DNA of 64,000 nucleotides from Pseudomonas yamanorum (GTDB lineage Bacteria > Pseudomonadota > Gammaproteobacteria > Pseudomonadales > Pseudomonadaceae): assembly GCF_013386765.1 (NCBI RefSeq), contig NZ_JACARE010000027.1, positions 186,323-250,322 on the forward strand. The letters are read 5' to 3'. Position numbers and translations under genes: made by a program. The notes below the pieces were generated by a model. It had not been told where the DNA came from and ran no database searches. It saw only the letters and a program-made list of their open reading frames with translations. Below, in pieces: positions 26,160 to 34,317 of this stretch. The number at the start of each line of letters is the position of its first letter. Position 1 is the stretch's first letter.

Positions 26160-26190
26160 AAAGAGCAGGCAGCGCGACTGTCTGCTCTTT
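26160..26190 (+). terminator. Terminator after XRE gene
   Basis: A 13-bp stem (AAAGAGCAGGCAG with CTGTCTGCTCTTT, one G-U pair) with loop CGCGA. A and T flanks on each side allow use in both directions. Confidence 0.85.
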
Positions 26191-26279
26191 GCTGGATGAC
26201 TCCTGACATGAACTGACAGGACAGCCCCTTAGACTAGGGACTGAGCCGCGCCATTGCTGCGCCATTCCAGGGAGTCATC

Positions 26280-26651
26280 ATGAATAGCATTGCCCATTAC
26301 TTTTTGTTGTACGTCGACAGCCCGGCCACCAGTGCCAACCTCTATAGCCGGTTGCTGGACAAGCCTCCCGTGGAACTGGGGCCAACTTTCGCCCTGTTCA
26401 TTCTCGACAACGGGGTGAAACTCGGCCTTTGGTCGCGCCACACCGTAGAGCCCGCGGCCCAGGCTACGGTTGGCGGTGGCGAGGTGGGATTCTGCGTCGC
26501 CGACGTGGCAACGGTCGATGAGCTGCACGCGCGCTGGGCGGATCTCGGGCTGAGCATCATCCAGTCACCGGTCGAGGCGGATTTCGGCTACACCTTTGTC
26601 GCCCAGGACCCCGACGGCCACCGCCTGCGGGTGTTCACCGTGAACCCTTAA
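26280..26651 (+). CDS. VOC-superfamily (glyoxalase/bleomycin resistance-like) protein
   Basis: A 123-residue protein with two beta-alpha-beta-beta-beta modules of the vicinal oxygen chelate fold. It begins MNSIAHYFLLYVDSPATSANLYSRLL and ends FGYTFVAQDPDGHRLRVFTVNP, the usual closing motif. A metal-binding E/H set cannot be assigned confidently. Such proteins include phenazine- and bleomycin-binding proteins and dioxygenases. Its 3' end overlaps, in antisense, the 3' end of the DMT transporter gene by 87 nt. Confidence 0.87.
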   Translation: MNSIAHYFLLYVDSPATSANLYSRLLDKPPVELGPTFALFILDNGVKLGLWSRHTVEPAAQATVGGGEVGFCVADVATVDELHARWADLGLSIIQSPVEADFGYTFVAQDPDGHRLRVFTVNP

Positions 26652-27533
26652 CGGCTTACGGCGCCAGCGCCCTTCCAGGCTGATGGCGCCGACACTGGCC
26701 AGCACGATCAGGCCACCCAACACCACCCGCAGCGAAACCTGCTCGCCCAGCAACGTGGCGGCCATCACCATCGCCACGGGTGGCACCAGGTACAACGCCA
26801 CCGAAGCGCGGCTGACCTCCACATGCCGCAACACATAGGCCCAGGCCAGGTACGCCAGGGCGCTGGGAAAGGCGCCGAGCAACAACACCGCCAGGTTGGC
26901 TTGCGTTGATGCCTGCCACACCACTGCCGGCAACCCCGGCAAATAGACACACAGCAGCAAAGTGCCCGACCACACGGTGTAGCACACGGTAGTCAGCGGG
27001 CTGTAGCGCCGCGAATAGTGTTTCTGGATCGTGAAGTACAGGCTCCACGACAGCGCCGCCACCAGGATCATCAAGCCACGCGGATCAATCTCGCCCAGGC
27101 CATGCTCGCCCCAGATCACCACCAGCACCCCGCTCAACCCCAACAGCACGCAACCCCAGCGCCAGCTGGTGACGCGCTCCTTCAAGGCGAAAAACGCCAC
27201 CAACACTGTAAACAGCGGAACCGACTGCGCCAGCACACTGGAGGCGGCCGCCGTAACAAATTGCTGGCCGAAGTTGATGGTCAGGTGATGCAGGAAAATC
27301 CCGAAGAACCCCAGCACCAGCAGCCATGGCAAGTCCCGCAGACGCGGCCGCTCGATCCTCATGACCAATGCCACGCCGGCCATCAACACCGACGCAATCA
27401 GAAACCGCCCCAGGGCCAACTGCCCCGGACTGTAGCTGTGCAAGGCCATATGAATACCGATTGGCGAATACGCCCAACAGAGGATGACGCTGGCAGTGAC
27501 TAGCGTAAGCTTTACAGGTGATGGGGTATTCAT
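26565..27533 (-). CDS. DMT-family (EamA) transporter
   Basis: A 322-residue membrane protein with ten predicted helices in two EamA repeats (residues about 5-140 and 150-285). The last helix ends near GRWRRKP, so about 30 residues form a polar C-terminal extension encoded antisense to the VOC gene. Such transporters export small metabolites or amino acids. It is divergent from a LysR regulator 97 nt away that probably controls it. Substrate unknown. Confidence 0.9.
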   Translation of the reverse strand: MNTPSPVKLTLVTASVILCWAYSPIGIHMALHSYSPGQLALGRFLIASVLMAGVALVMRIERPRLRDLPWLLVLGFFGIFLHHLTINFGQQFVTAAASSVLAQSVPLFTVLVAFFALKERVTSWRWGCVLLGLSGVLVVIWGEHGLGEIDPRGLMILVAALSWSLYFTIQKHYSRRYSPLTTVCYTVWSGTLLLCVYLPGLPAVVWQASTQANLAVLLLGAFPSALAYLAWAYVLRHVEVSRASVALYLVPPVAMVMAATLLGEQVSLRVVLGGLIVLASVGAISLEGRWRRKPLRVHGEHPQAVAVGVLGDKGVAEIRLDR

Positions 27534-27630
27534 GAACGGCGTCCAGCAGTGGGAATGCCGTCAGTCTTGGCCCCGGCAAGACGCAGGACAATTAACCGTT
27601 TCTGACTTCTGTAATCACTGGAACTGAGCG

Positions 27631-28494
27631 ATGGAACTGGCCCAACTGAAAATGGTGAAAGCCGTGGCGCAAACCGGCAGCGTGGCCCAGGCCGCCCTGC
27701 AGTTGCACTGCGTGCCGTCCAACATCACCACGCGCATCAAGCAGCTGGAAAGCGAGTTGGGCACCCCGCTGTTCATTCGCGCCGGGCGCGGGTTGGCGAT
27801 CAGTGCGGCCGGTGAGGTGTTTCTCGACTACTGCGAGCGCATCCTGGCGCTGGTGGAAGAGTCCAAGCGCGCCGTCGACAGCAACGCGATTCCCCGCGGC
27901 AAACTGCGCATCGGCGCGGTGGAATCCAGCGCCAGCGGCCGGCTGCCGCCATTGTTGGCCGAATACCATCGACGCTATCCACAAGTGGAGCTGGAACTGG
28001 TGACCGGCGCCTGGGGCCAGCTACTCGATGACCTGCAACACCACCGCATCGATGCCGCGCTGGTGGCCGCCGGCGGCAAACGCGCGAAGCTTGAACAAAG
28101 TGTGGTCTACAGCGAGCGCCTGGTGCTGATCACCAGCGCTTCCAGCGCGCCCATCGAAGATGCCCGGGACCTGGCCGGCCGCACCCTGCTGGTCTGGCCG
28201 CCCGGCTGCCCGTACCGCGCCGCCCTGGAAAACTGGCTCAAGCCCCACGACATCAAACCGGCCATCGCCAGCTACGCCAGCTGGGGCACGATCATTGGCT
28301 GCGTCAGCGCGGGGATTGGCGTGGCGCTGGCGCCGGAAGGCATCCTGGCGCGCTACGAACAGGCCAACCAGCTGACGTCCTACCGCTTCGACGAGTTGGC
28401 GGCAGTGGATAACCTGCTGTTCTGGCACAAAGACACCCAACGCCACCTGGCGCGGGACGCATTTGCGGGGCTGCTGCGAGAGACATTCGGCTAA
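27631..28494 (+). CDS. LysR-family transcriptional regulator
   Basis: A 287-residue regulator. The N-terminal winged HTH (residues about 1-60: MELAQLKMVKAVAQTGSVAQAALQLHCVPSNITTRIKQLE) is followed by a periplasmic-binding-protein-like effector domain with SSASGRLPPLLAEYHRRYPQV and the later VSAGIGVALAPEG segment. It is divergent from the DMT transporter gene, the usual arrangement for a LysR activator and its target. The effector is unknown. Confidence 0.93.
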   Translation: MELAQLKMVKAVAQTGSVAQAALQLHCVPSNITTRIKQLESELGTPLFIRAGRGLAISAAGEVFLDYCERILALVEESKRAVDSNAIPRGKLRIGAVESSASGRLPPLLAEYHRRYPQVELELVTGAWGQLLDDLQHHRIDAALVAAGGKRAKLEQSVVYSERLVLITSASSAPIEDARDLAGRTLLVWPPGCPYRAALENWLKPHDIKPAIASYASWGTIIGCVSAGIGVALAPEGILARYEQANQLTSYRFDELAAVDNLLFWHKDTQRHLARDAFAGLLRETFG

Positions 28495-28555
28495 CCCGTT
28501 GCAACATGTTTCAGTTATCCTGCCGCGAAATTAATTCAAATTGTAAGGGACTACC

Positions 28556-29467
28556 ATGAATTACTTCCGCCTGTTGTTGGCGGCGGCCGCTCTGAGCCTG
28601 CCTGTCGCACCCGCTTTTGCCGCCGCCAAGCCGGCGCCTGTTGAAGCCACCGCACCCGCCGAAGCCCCCGAAACCGCAGAACATTTTCTCAGTTCCCTCA
28701 AGCAGAACACCGGCACGGTCACCCTGCCCGGCGGCATCGCAACCCTCAAGCTCAACGACGAGTTCTACTACCTCGACCCGGCAGACACCGAGCGCCTGCT
28801 GACCGATGGCTGGGGCAACCCGCCGGGCTTCAAGACGCTGGGCATGATCGTGCCGAAAGCCGTCAGCCCGCTGTCGGAACGCGGCTGGGGCGTGATCGTC
28901 AGCTACAAGGCCGACGGGCACATCTCTGACGAAGACGCGGCGAAAATCGACTACGCCGAACTGCTCAAGCAAATGCAGGAAGAAGACGTCGAAGACAACA
29001 AGCAACGCCAGAAGCAAGGCTACGCCGGCCTGCACCTGCTGGGCTGGGCCGAGCCGCCGCACTACGACGACACCACCCACAAGATGTACTGGGCCCGTGA
29101 ACTGAAAGCCGACGACGCCAAGCAGACCACCCTCAACTACAGCATCCGCGTGCTGGGCCGTGAAGGCGTGCTGGAACTCAACGCCGTCGCCGGGATGTCC
29201 GACCTGGCCACCATCAAGCAGGAGTTGCCAAAGGTCCTGGCCTTTACCAACTTCACGGATGGCAACCTGTACACCGACTTCAACCCGAAGACTGACAAAC
29301 TCGCGACCTACGGCCTCGCCGCATTGGTCGCCGGCGGGATCGCCGCCAAGGCCGGATTGTTCGCCAAGATCGGCATCTTCCTGCTGGCAGCGAAGAAGTT
29401 CCTGGTGATTGGCGTCGTGGCGCTGTTCGCCGTCATCCGCAAGCTGTTCAATCGCAACAAGGCCTGA
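28556..29467 (+). CDS. DUF2167-family secreted/membrane protein
   Basis: A 303-residue protein with a signal peptide ending near AFAAA and an Ala/Pro-rich segment. The central DUF2167 domain includes GWGNPPG, GWGVIVSYKADGHISDEDAAKIDY and LLGWAEPPHYD. One or two C-terminal membrane helices (about residues 258-298) are followed by a basic tail. The family is widespread in Proteobacteria with no established function; an envelope role is assumed. SD-like AAGGGA precedes ATG 28556. Confidence 0.87.
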   Translation: MNYFRLLLAAAALSLPVAPAFAAAKPAPVEATAPAEAPETAEHFLSSLKQNTGTVTLPGGIATLKLNDEFYYLDPADTERLLTDGWGNPPGFKTLGMIVPKAVSPLSERGWGVIVSYKADGHISDEDAAKIDYAELLKQMQEEDVEDNKQRQKQGYAGLHLLGWAEPPHYDDTTHKMYWARELKADDAKQTTLNYSIRVLGREGVLELNAVAGMSDLATIKQELPKVLAFTNFTDGNLYTDFNPKTDKLATYGLAALVAGGIAAKAGLFAKIGIFLLAAKKFLVIGVVALFAVIRKLFNRNKA

Positions 29468-29477
29468 GTTGCGGGCA

Positions 29478-29512
29478 TAAAAAAGCCGCGGCGTGCCTGG
29501 CACACCGCGGCT
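29478..29512 (-). terminator. Terminator for the minus-strand secreted protein gene
   Basis: The stem AGCCGCGG/CCGCGGCT (29484-29512) is followed on the minus strand by a T-run (A at 29478-29484). It also lies just after the DUF2167 gene, for which it lacks a T tract. Confidence 0.8.
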
Positions 29513-29524
29513 CACAGAACAGCT

Positions 29525-30136
29525 TCAGCTTTTCGCAGGAGCCAGCCTGGCGTATTGGTCCTGGCTGATCCAGCCCTTGGAAGAGCGGCCCTCGCCGTTG
29601 ATGTACTCCACCTGGGCCCAGCCATCCTTGAACGCCAGCACCGCGACCACATCATCCTTGACCACGTAGGCACGATGACTGGCCTTGGCGTCCGGGGTTT
29701 TCTGCAGGAAGGCCTTGTCGGACGAAACGGTCACCAGGCCAATCCACTTCTTGGCAGCCGTCTGGCTCAGGTCCAGGCCGGTGGCAATTTCAGGCATCAA
29801 CACACTGACGCAACCGGGATGTTCGCGGCCCTCCTCCACGGTCAGCGTCACGCCGTCCGAGGAGGCAGTAACGGTTCCCGGATAAGTCGCATCCAGCCAG
29901 GTGGACACCGACGCCTTCGCACCGTCGACCTTGCCCTGCAGGAAGAACGTGCACGTGCGGGTCACGCCCTCGCCCATCTCCTCAGAATAAAAACCTTCCA
30001 CCTGATGCTCAGGCGTCACGGCCAGCATCAGCCCTTCGTACTTGCCCGCGTGCAACGTGGCGGCAAACGCGGGCGCTCCCACCACACACACGAAAGAGGC
30101 AACCCACAAACGAGACAGGCAATGTTTGAACGGCAT
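29525..30136 (-). CDS. Secreted SH3-like protein, candidate immunity protein
   Basis: A 203-residue protein. ATG 30136 starts a clear signal peptide (MPFKHCLSRLWVASFVCVVG, cleavage near AFAA). The mature part contains a central beta-rich region with two cysteines and a C-terminal SH3-like domain (SSDKAFLQKTPD, AYVVKDDVVAVLAFKDGWAQVEYI, KGWISQDQYARL). It begins 1 nt after the muramidase stop, so the two are tightly coupled. A periplasmic protein paired with a leaderless cell-wall hydrolase fits an immunity role; this is inference. Confidence 0.75.
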   Translation of the reverse strand: MPFKHCLSRLWVASFVCVVGAPAFAATLHAGKYEGLMLAVTPEHQVEGFYSEEMGEGVTRTCTFFLQGKVDGAKASVSTWLDATYPGTVTASSDGVTLTVEEGREHPGCVSVLMPEIATGLDLSQTAAKKWIGLVTVSSDKAFLQKTPDAKASHRAYVVKDDVVAVLAFKDGWAQVEYINGEGRSSKGWISQDQYARLAPAKS

Positions 30137-30137
30137 A

Positions 30138-31184
30138 CTATTTTTTCCCTTCAAGTGCTTCGTAGGCTTTTTTGATGCGCTGGTCATAGTCGCCATAATC
30201 CTTGCCGTTATAGTTCAGCGCCATGGCGGCGTAATCCTTGTTCTTCATGGCCTTGACCAGTGCCGGGCTCTGGCTGCAAAAACCGAGGAAGGCCTTTAGT
30301 TGCTGCCCGGCATTAATCTTCATGGCCACCACAAACTCAAACACCGTTTTATAACCGCATGCCGTGAAGTTGGAGCCCATTATCTGAAACATGCCCCAGG
30401 AGGCCGATTTCAAGGCTGCTTCCTGATCCAGTGCAAAGGCGGTGGCCATGGTTTCCCAGGCCTTGGTCTGGTCCTTGTTGTTGGCCTTCCACTGGGGGCC
30501 GGCTTTTTTCACGTAGGGGTACGACAACAGCGGGTGGGTCTGATCGTATTTATGATGGGTGTACTTGCGAAAGTGGTGCCCTTCAAAAGCGATCACCGGC
30601 AACTTGGCCGGCCCGAACCCTGAGCGCCCGCCCGACTCCACCGTGGCGAAGGCCTTGATGATATTGACGGAAATACCGTTACCCAACTGCGTGGCGGCGT
30701 TCTGAAAGTCCGTATCCGTCAGCGTCGTACCGCCGTCGCACGTGGCCTGGAGCATCATCTGCCGGTTGCGCCGCTCGGCCTCGATCATTGCCCGCATGCG
30801 GTCCAGGTAATGGTTGACGGTCGCCTGGACCATGTCGGAACTGGTATTGCCGAACACATTCAGGAAGGTCGGAATGCGCAGGGTCGGGTGCGGCTTGACC
30901 GGCACCTTCACCGCCTCTTCGATCAGGCTATTGAACGTGCGCCCGGTGGGGTCGATCACGCCATCAGGATGAGCGTACTTGAGATAGCGGAACTGATACT
31001 GGCTGATGCACTGCACCAACTGACCGTCGCACTTGCCGTTTTCGGCGAGGGGAAAACCCAACTTGGGGATGATCAAGTTGAACAAGTACTGGACGCACTG
31101 AACGTCGGCGGGCAAGTTGCGGGCTTTGCCCGGCGCACCGACGGAAGCGCTGATGAGAGTAGGCAACCCTTGCAGGCTTTTCAT
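30138..31184 (-). CDS. N-acetylmuramidase (DUF3380) protein, candidate secreted effector
   Basis: A 348-residue protein without a signal peptide. Residues about 25-95 resemble a peptidoglycan-binding-like module (DVQCVQYLFNLIIPKLGFPL, DGVIDPTGRTFNSL). Residues about 145-348 match the N-acetylmuramidase DUF3380 domain: AFATVESGGRSGFG with the likely catalytic Glu, PVIAFEGHHF, SWGMFQIMGSNF and ALNYNGKDY. The start MKSLQGLP (ATG 31184) has AAGGA 8 nt upstream; earlier Met codons lack such a site. No holin, phage or VgrG gene is adjacent. Pairing with a secreted partner suggests a type VI-type effector rather than a phage lysin. Confidence 0.85.
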   Translation of the reverse strand: MKSLQGLPTLISASVGAPGKARNLPADVQCVQYLFNLIIPKLGFPLAENGKCDGQLVQCISQYQFRYLKYAHPDGVIDPTGRTFNSLIEEAVKVPVKPHPTLRIPTFLNVFGNTSSDMVQATVNHYLDRMRAMIEAERRNRQMMLQATCDGGTTLTDTDFQNAATQLGNGISVNIIKAFATVESGGRSGFGPAKLPVIAFEGHHFRKYTHHKYDQTHPLLSYPYVKKAGPQWKANNKDQTKAWETMATAFALDQEAALKSASWGMFQIMGSNFTACGYKTVFEFVVAMKINAGQQLKAFLGFCSQSPALVKAMKNKDYAAMALNYNGKDYGDYDQRIKKAYEALEGKK

Positions 31185-31255
31185 TACTGACATCCTTGTT
31201 AGTTGGAGTAGATGAGCCATAAAGCGCCATCACTTTAATATCATCCATGTGCCGC

Positions 31256-31277
31256 CGACATATTTAGAAATATGTCG
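31256..31277. promoter_or_regulatory. Perfect 22-bp palindrome in divergent promoter
   Basis: CGACATATTT and AAATATGTCG are exact reverse complements around AG. The AT-rich dyad lies between the muramidase gene (start 31184, minus) and the secreted-protein gene (start 31469, plus). It has no T-run and is not at a gene end, so an operator is more likely than a terminator. The bound regulator is unknown. The remaining sequence between the genes shows no ORF. Confidence 0.6.
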
Positions 31278-31468
31278 CTGGCGCAAACTAACAAGGCGAA
31301 TTTGGGTTGTCCAGCGCAAGGTTTTAAGGATGTGAGCAACCCCTCACTGACGTCGTCCCTGGGAATAATTTTTAAACGGACTGGGCACTTTGCCACTACT
31401 TGCGCTACTGTCTGTTGCGCAGGATGCATTGTCGTCCTGACATCTAACAATGACGTCCAGGGACTGAC

Positions 31469-32002
31469 ATGAAATCGACCTTTATTGCCTGTGCCATCAG
31501 CGGTTTGCTCTTCGTCTCGACAAACGCCCACGCAGAAGATTTTGCGGGCTACTTGCTCAAGGCCGTAACGCCAAAAGGTTCGCAATGGCAAACCAAAAAC
31601 GATGACGAGATGGCATCAGCGTTCGCGAATGCCGGGGTAAAACGATACAAGTGGTCTGCCGACACCGGAAAAGACGAGATCACCCTGTTTGTGTTGCCGG
31701 GCCAGAATCAACCGCCAAGCGCGGCCCGTGATTCCGATACCCGGGCCGCCGAGAAAAACTGCAAAACACATATCAGCCAGACTGACATGGGAGATACCAG
31801 CACCCCGTATATGGGCTGGTCGGTGATCTGCACACAGGCGAACGGCAACGTCATGACCTTGAGGCATTTTGCCTATCAACTGGGGGGTGACACGTACAAG
31901 GTTTCCAGGACCTGGAGAGAAATGCCTTCAGAACAAACCGTTGCACAATGGAGCGCAACGCTCGCCAGCATCGCCGACCACATCAACAGCACTAAGCCGT
32001 AA
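31469..32002 (+). CDS. Secreted protein of unknown function
   Basis: A 177-residue protein with a signal peptide (MKSTFIACAISGLLFVSTNA, cleavage near AHA). The mature part has two cysteines that could form a disulfide (KNCKTHIS and SVICTQANG) and ends in a helical tail. No family is recognised. It is divergent from the muramidase gene and is followed after 14 nt by a lipoprotein gene, probably as an operon. It could be a further immunity-type or envelope protein. Confidence 0.78.
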   Translation: MKSTFIACAISGLLFVSTNAHAEDFAGYLLKAVTPKGSQWQTKNDDEMASAFANAGVKRYKWSADTGKDEITLFVLPGQNQPPSAARDSDTRAAEKNCKTHISQTDMGDTSTPYMGWSVICTQANGNVMTLRHFAYQLGGDTYKVSRTWREMPSEQTVAQWSATLASIADHINSTKP

Positions 32003-32016
32003 CACAGGAGGTGCCC

Positions 32017-32604
32017 ATGCGTTGGCTGATCGTGGTATCGACTGTCCTGTTGCTGTTCGGCTGTGCATCCAAACCGACTGTGGCGCCGCCGGACCTGTCC
32101 CGCCCGTCGATCGCCGAGACAAAGTCGGTGGTGTTTGCCGGGAAAACATACGTCCTGAAATACCAGGCCCGGGGCAACGTTCCGCTCTGGGAATATTTCC
32201 TCGCACCAGAAAGCGTCAACGCCTGGAGCGAACTGGTGGATTTTCGCCTCGCGCCGCCCCAGACCACCGGCAACGAGCCCCGGGACCTTGCCAACCTGAT
32301 CGCGCAGGCCCACAAACAGGAATACCCCAACCTTCCGGTGGAGATGTTTTCAGACGAGAAAACCGATGCGATCTACGTGCTGCTGTTTTATCCGACCTCC
32401 ACACGCAAGGACGGCAGCTTCTTTGAGTTCAATATCTTCAAATATTACAAGGACAACGGGACCGGCCAAATCATCAGCTTCCACTTTGCCAAGAACATCC
32501 CATCCGACACGCCTGCCGCACGACAGGAGTTGCCCGGGCACATGGCGAGGCTGCGCGCAGAAGTGATTCCGGCCATGGGAAAGTTCCCGCTGTACCGTCA
32601 GTAA
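32017..32604 (+). CDS. Putative lipoprotein
   Basis: A 195-residue protein starting MRWLIVVSTVLLLFGCASKP. The lipobox LFGC places the lipid on Cys16, and Ala at position 17 suggests outer-membrane sorting. The mature domain has a mixed alpha-beta look (WEYFLAPESVNAWSELVDF, DAIYVLLFYPTSTRKDGSFFEFNIFKYYK). ATG 32017 follows AGGAGG at 5-nt spacing, better than the overlapping GTG 32011. It is co-transcribed with the secreted protein at 31469. No known family. Confidence 0.8.
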   Translation: MRWLIVVSTVLLLFGCASKPTVAPPDLSRPSIAETKSVVFAGKTYVLKYQARGNVPLWEYFLAPESVNAWSELVDFRLAPPQTTGNEPRDLANLIAQAHKQEYPNLPVEMFSDEKTDAIYVLLFYPTSTRKDGSFFEFNIFKYYKDNGTGQIISFHFAKNIPSDTPAARQELPGHMARLRAEVIPAMGKFPLYRQ

Positions 32605-32705
32605 CCCTGATGAGCGAACAGCAGAAATCGCTTCGCAGATGACGATTGTCAGCGAAGGGTTTCATAAGGGTATTTTTTGAATCAAGGAGGGGGTGGCGTT
32701 ATGGA

Positions 32706-32815
32706 GGCAACCCCACCAGCCACACCCCGGCACACAATGTTCCCGCTGTGGCTGCTGCCTTCCGGCTCTGACCAGGTTCACGGGTAATCGTTGCGGGGGG
32801 ACCGATGGGGTCACC
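32706..32815 (-). ncRNA. ffs: Signal recognition particle 4.5S RNA
   Basis: Read on the minus strand, the sequence contains the SRP RNA apical core GGTCAGAGCCGGAAGGCAGC, which includes the GGAA tetraloop and the Ffh-binding internal loops. The ends pair as in bacterial small SRP RNA: ACCCCA near the 5' end with TGGGGT near the 3' end, and CCCGCAACG matches the E. coli sequence. It binds Ffh for co-translational membrane targeting. The exact ends are estimated from base pairing. Confidence 0.93.
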
Positions 32816-32920
32816 ATAACGACGCTCGCCTCTCGGCAAGCCGCGCCATTGTACCGATCTCATCGGAAGTTACAACCGTTGGTGCGGGATTAAAAATATC
32901 TGATGGTTCAAGTACTTGGC

Positions 32921-33020
32921 TGTAGGTGCGAGCTTGCCCGCGAAGACCGCAAACACGCCGCGTTCATTCAGCATAGGCACGTCATCGTTGACGACCATCG
33001 CGAGCAAGCTTGCTCCTACA
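32921..33020. repeat. Degenerate REP pair
   Basis: TGTAGGTGCGAGCTTGCCCG at the left faces GAGCAAGCTTGCTCCTACA at the right. The arms have a few mismatches. The right end touches the stop of the metallopeptidase gene. Confidence 0.75.
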
Positions 33021-34179
33021 AAAGCACGACCTCATCTGCCCTGCCGCCCTCTTGCTGGATCACCAGGTGAATGAAGTGCAGCTTGGCAATCACCGCCGGC
33101 GGCAGGACGAACGGATAGAAATCCGGCTGGCCCATGCTGCGGGACAGTTCGTTGAGCATGCCGGCCAGTTCGATCCAGGCATTGACGAACGACAGAAACG
33201 CCGCGCCACCGGGATGCTCAGGGTCGTAGAGGGTGCTCAGAGGGAATGGCTGGTAATCCAGGTCCATCTCCCGGGCGCTCATGCCGAAGCCCAGCGCGGT
33301 GTCGACGGCGTCCATCATGTGCAGGTAATGCGCCCAGGTTTCCGCCCAGTCTTCCCAAGGGTGCATGGTGGCGTAGGCGCTGACGCAGGTTTGCTGCCAT
33401 TCCGGGCGCGGGCCGTTCTGGTAGTGGTGCTCAAGGGCGTCGGCGTAGCTGGCGCGCTCGTCGCCGAACAGCGTGCGAAACGCTTCCTGCCAGTGACTGT
33501 TGGCGATCAGGCGGTCCCAGTAGTAGTGGCCGACTTCATGGCGAAAATGCCCGAGCAAGGTGCGGTATGGCTCGCGCATCTGCACACGGATTTTTTCGCG
33601 GTGGGCGTCGTCTGCTTCCTTGATATCAAGGGTGACGAGGCCGTTGGCGTGGCCGGTGGTCGGTGCGTTGCCTTCCAGGTCGATGCCGACGAAATCAAAG
33701 GCCAGGCCGGTGTCTTCATCGACGGTCTTGGGGCTGACCTGCAAACCCAGGCTGATCAGTTGCGCCACCAGCCGGCGCTTGGCGGTTTCGACCTTGCGCC
33801 AGCGTTCCGGGTTCTCCGGGATCGACAGGTCGGGGATGGTGCGGTTCAGGCTGCAGGCTACGCACAAGGTCTGGCCGTTGTCGGCAGGCAGCAACCAGTT
33901 GCAGGCGGCCGGCGTGTCGAGGTTGGCGCAGCGGCGAAAGGCAACGCCTTCGGGGTCGGCGTCCAGCAGCCACGTATCGGCGTACGGGCCGGGCTGCAGT
34001 GAGGACAGGCGGCTCTGCTCCGGCTGATAGCCCAGCAGCGCCGAACAGGCCAGGCACTGGCTGTTGCGAAAGAACAGCGACTGCCCACAGCGGCACTGCC
34101 AGACCTTGCTGTTGCGCGAGGTCTCGGCCATGAACGGTGCGGCAATGCGCGAACTGAGTTGTTCGAAGAAGCGGTACAT
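33016..34179 (-). CDS. Putative zinc-binding metallopeptidase with zinc ribbon
   Basis: A 387-residue cytoplasmic protein. The N-terminus has a zinc-ribbon-like set of cysteines (CRCGQ, CLAC, CNW, CVAC). The central zincin motif H214-E215-V-G-H218 lies in HFRHEVGHYYWDR, with HPWEDWAETWAHYLH downstream supplying a likely third ligand. This matches the Pseudomonas family of putative zinc-binding metallopeptidases, whose substrate is not known. It is monocistronic, with REP elements on both sides; its stop lies inside the left REP end. Confidence 0.87.
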   Translation of the reverse strand: MYRFFEQLSSRIAAPFMAETSRNSKVWQCRCGQSLFFRNSQCLACSALLGYQPEQSRLSSLQPGPYADTWLLDADPEGVAFRRCANLDTPAACNWLLPADNGQTLCVACSLNRTIPDLSIPENPERWRKVETAKRRLVAQLISLGLQVSPKTVDEDTGLAFDFVGIDLEGNAPTTGHANGLVTLDIKEADDAHREKIRVQMREPYRTLLGHFRHEVGHYYWDRLIANSHWQEAFRTLFGDERASYADALEHHYQNGPRPEWQQTCVSAYATMHPWEDWAETWAHYLHMMDAVDTALGFGMSAREMDLDYQPFPLSTLYDPEHPGGAAFLSFVNAWIELAGMLNELSRSMGQPDFYPFVLPPAVIAKLHFIHLVIQQEGGRADEVVLL

Positions 34180-34242
34180 GGCGATCTCTCCCTGGGCTGC
34201 CCAAGACTAGATCATTTCCTGCCGATGATCGTTCCCACGAAT

Positions 34243-34308
34243 TGTAGGAGCCAGCTTGCCGGCGATGGCGATCTTGAAAACGCCATCGCCGGCAAGCCGG
34301 CTCCTACA
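34243..34308. repeat. REP palindrome
   Basis: TGTAGGAGCCAGCTTGCCGG at the left pairs with CCGGCAAGCCGGCTCCTACA at the right with one mismatch, and GCGATGGCG/CGCCATCGC extends the stem. It separates ligA from the metallopeptidase gene. Confidence 0.88.
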
Positions 34309-34317
34309 GGATGAGCG

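Noticed and set aside
32625..32680. Terminator after the lipoprotein gene
   Set aside because: CTTCGC/GCGAAG forms only a 6-bp stem with a long loop, and the T-run is distant.
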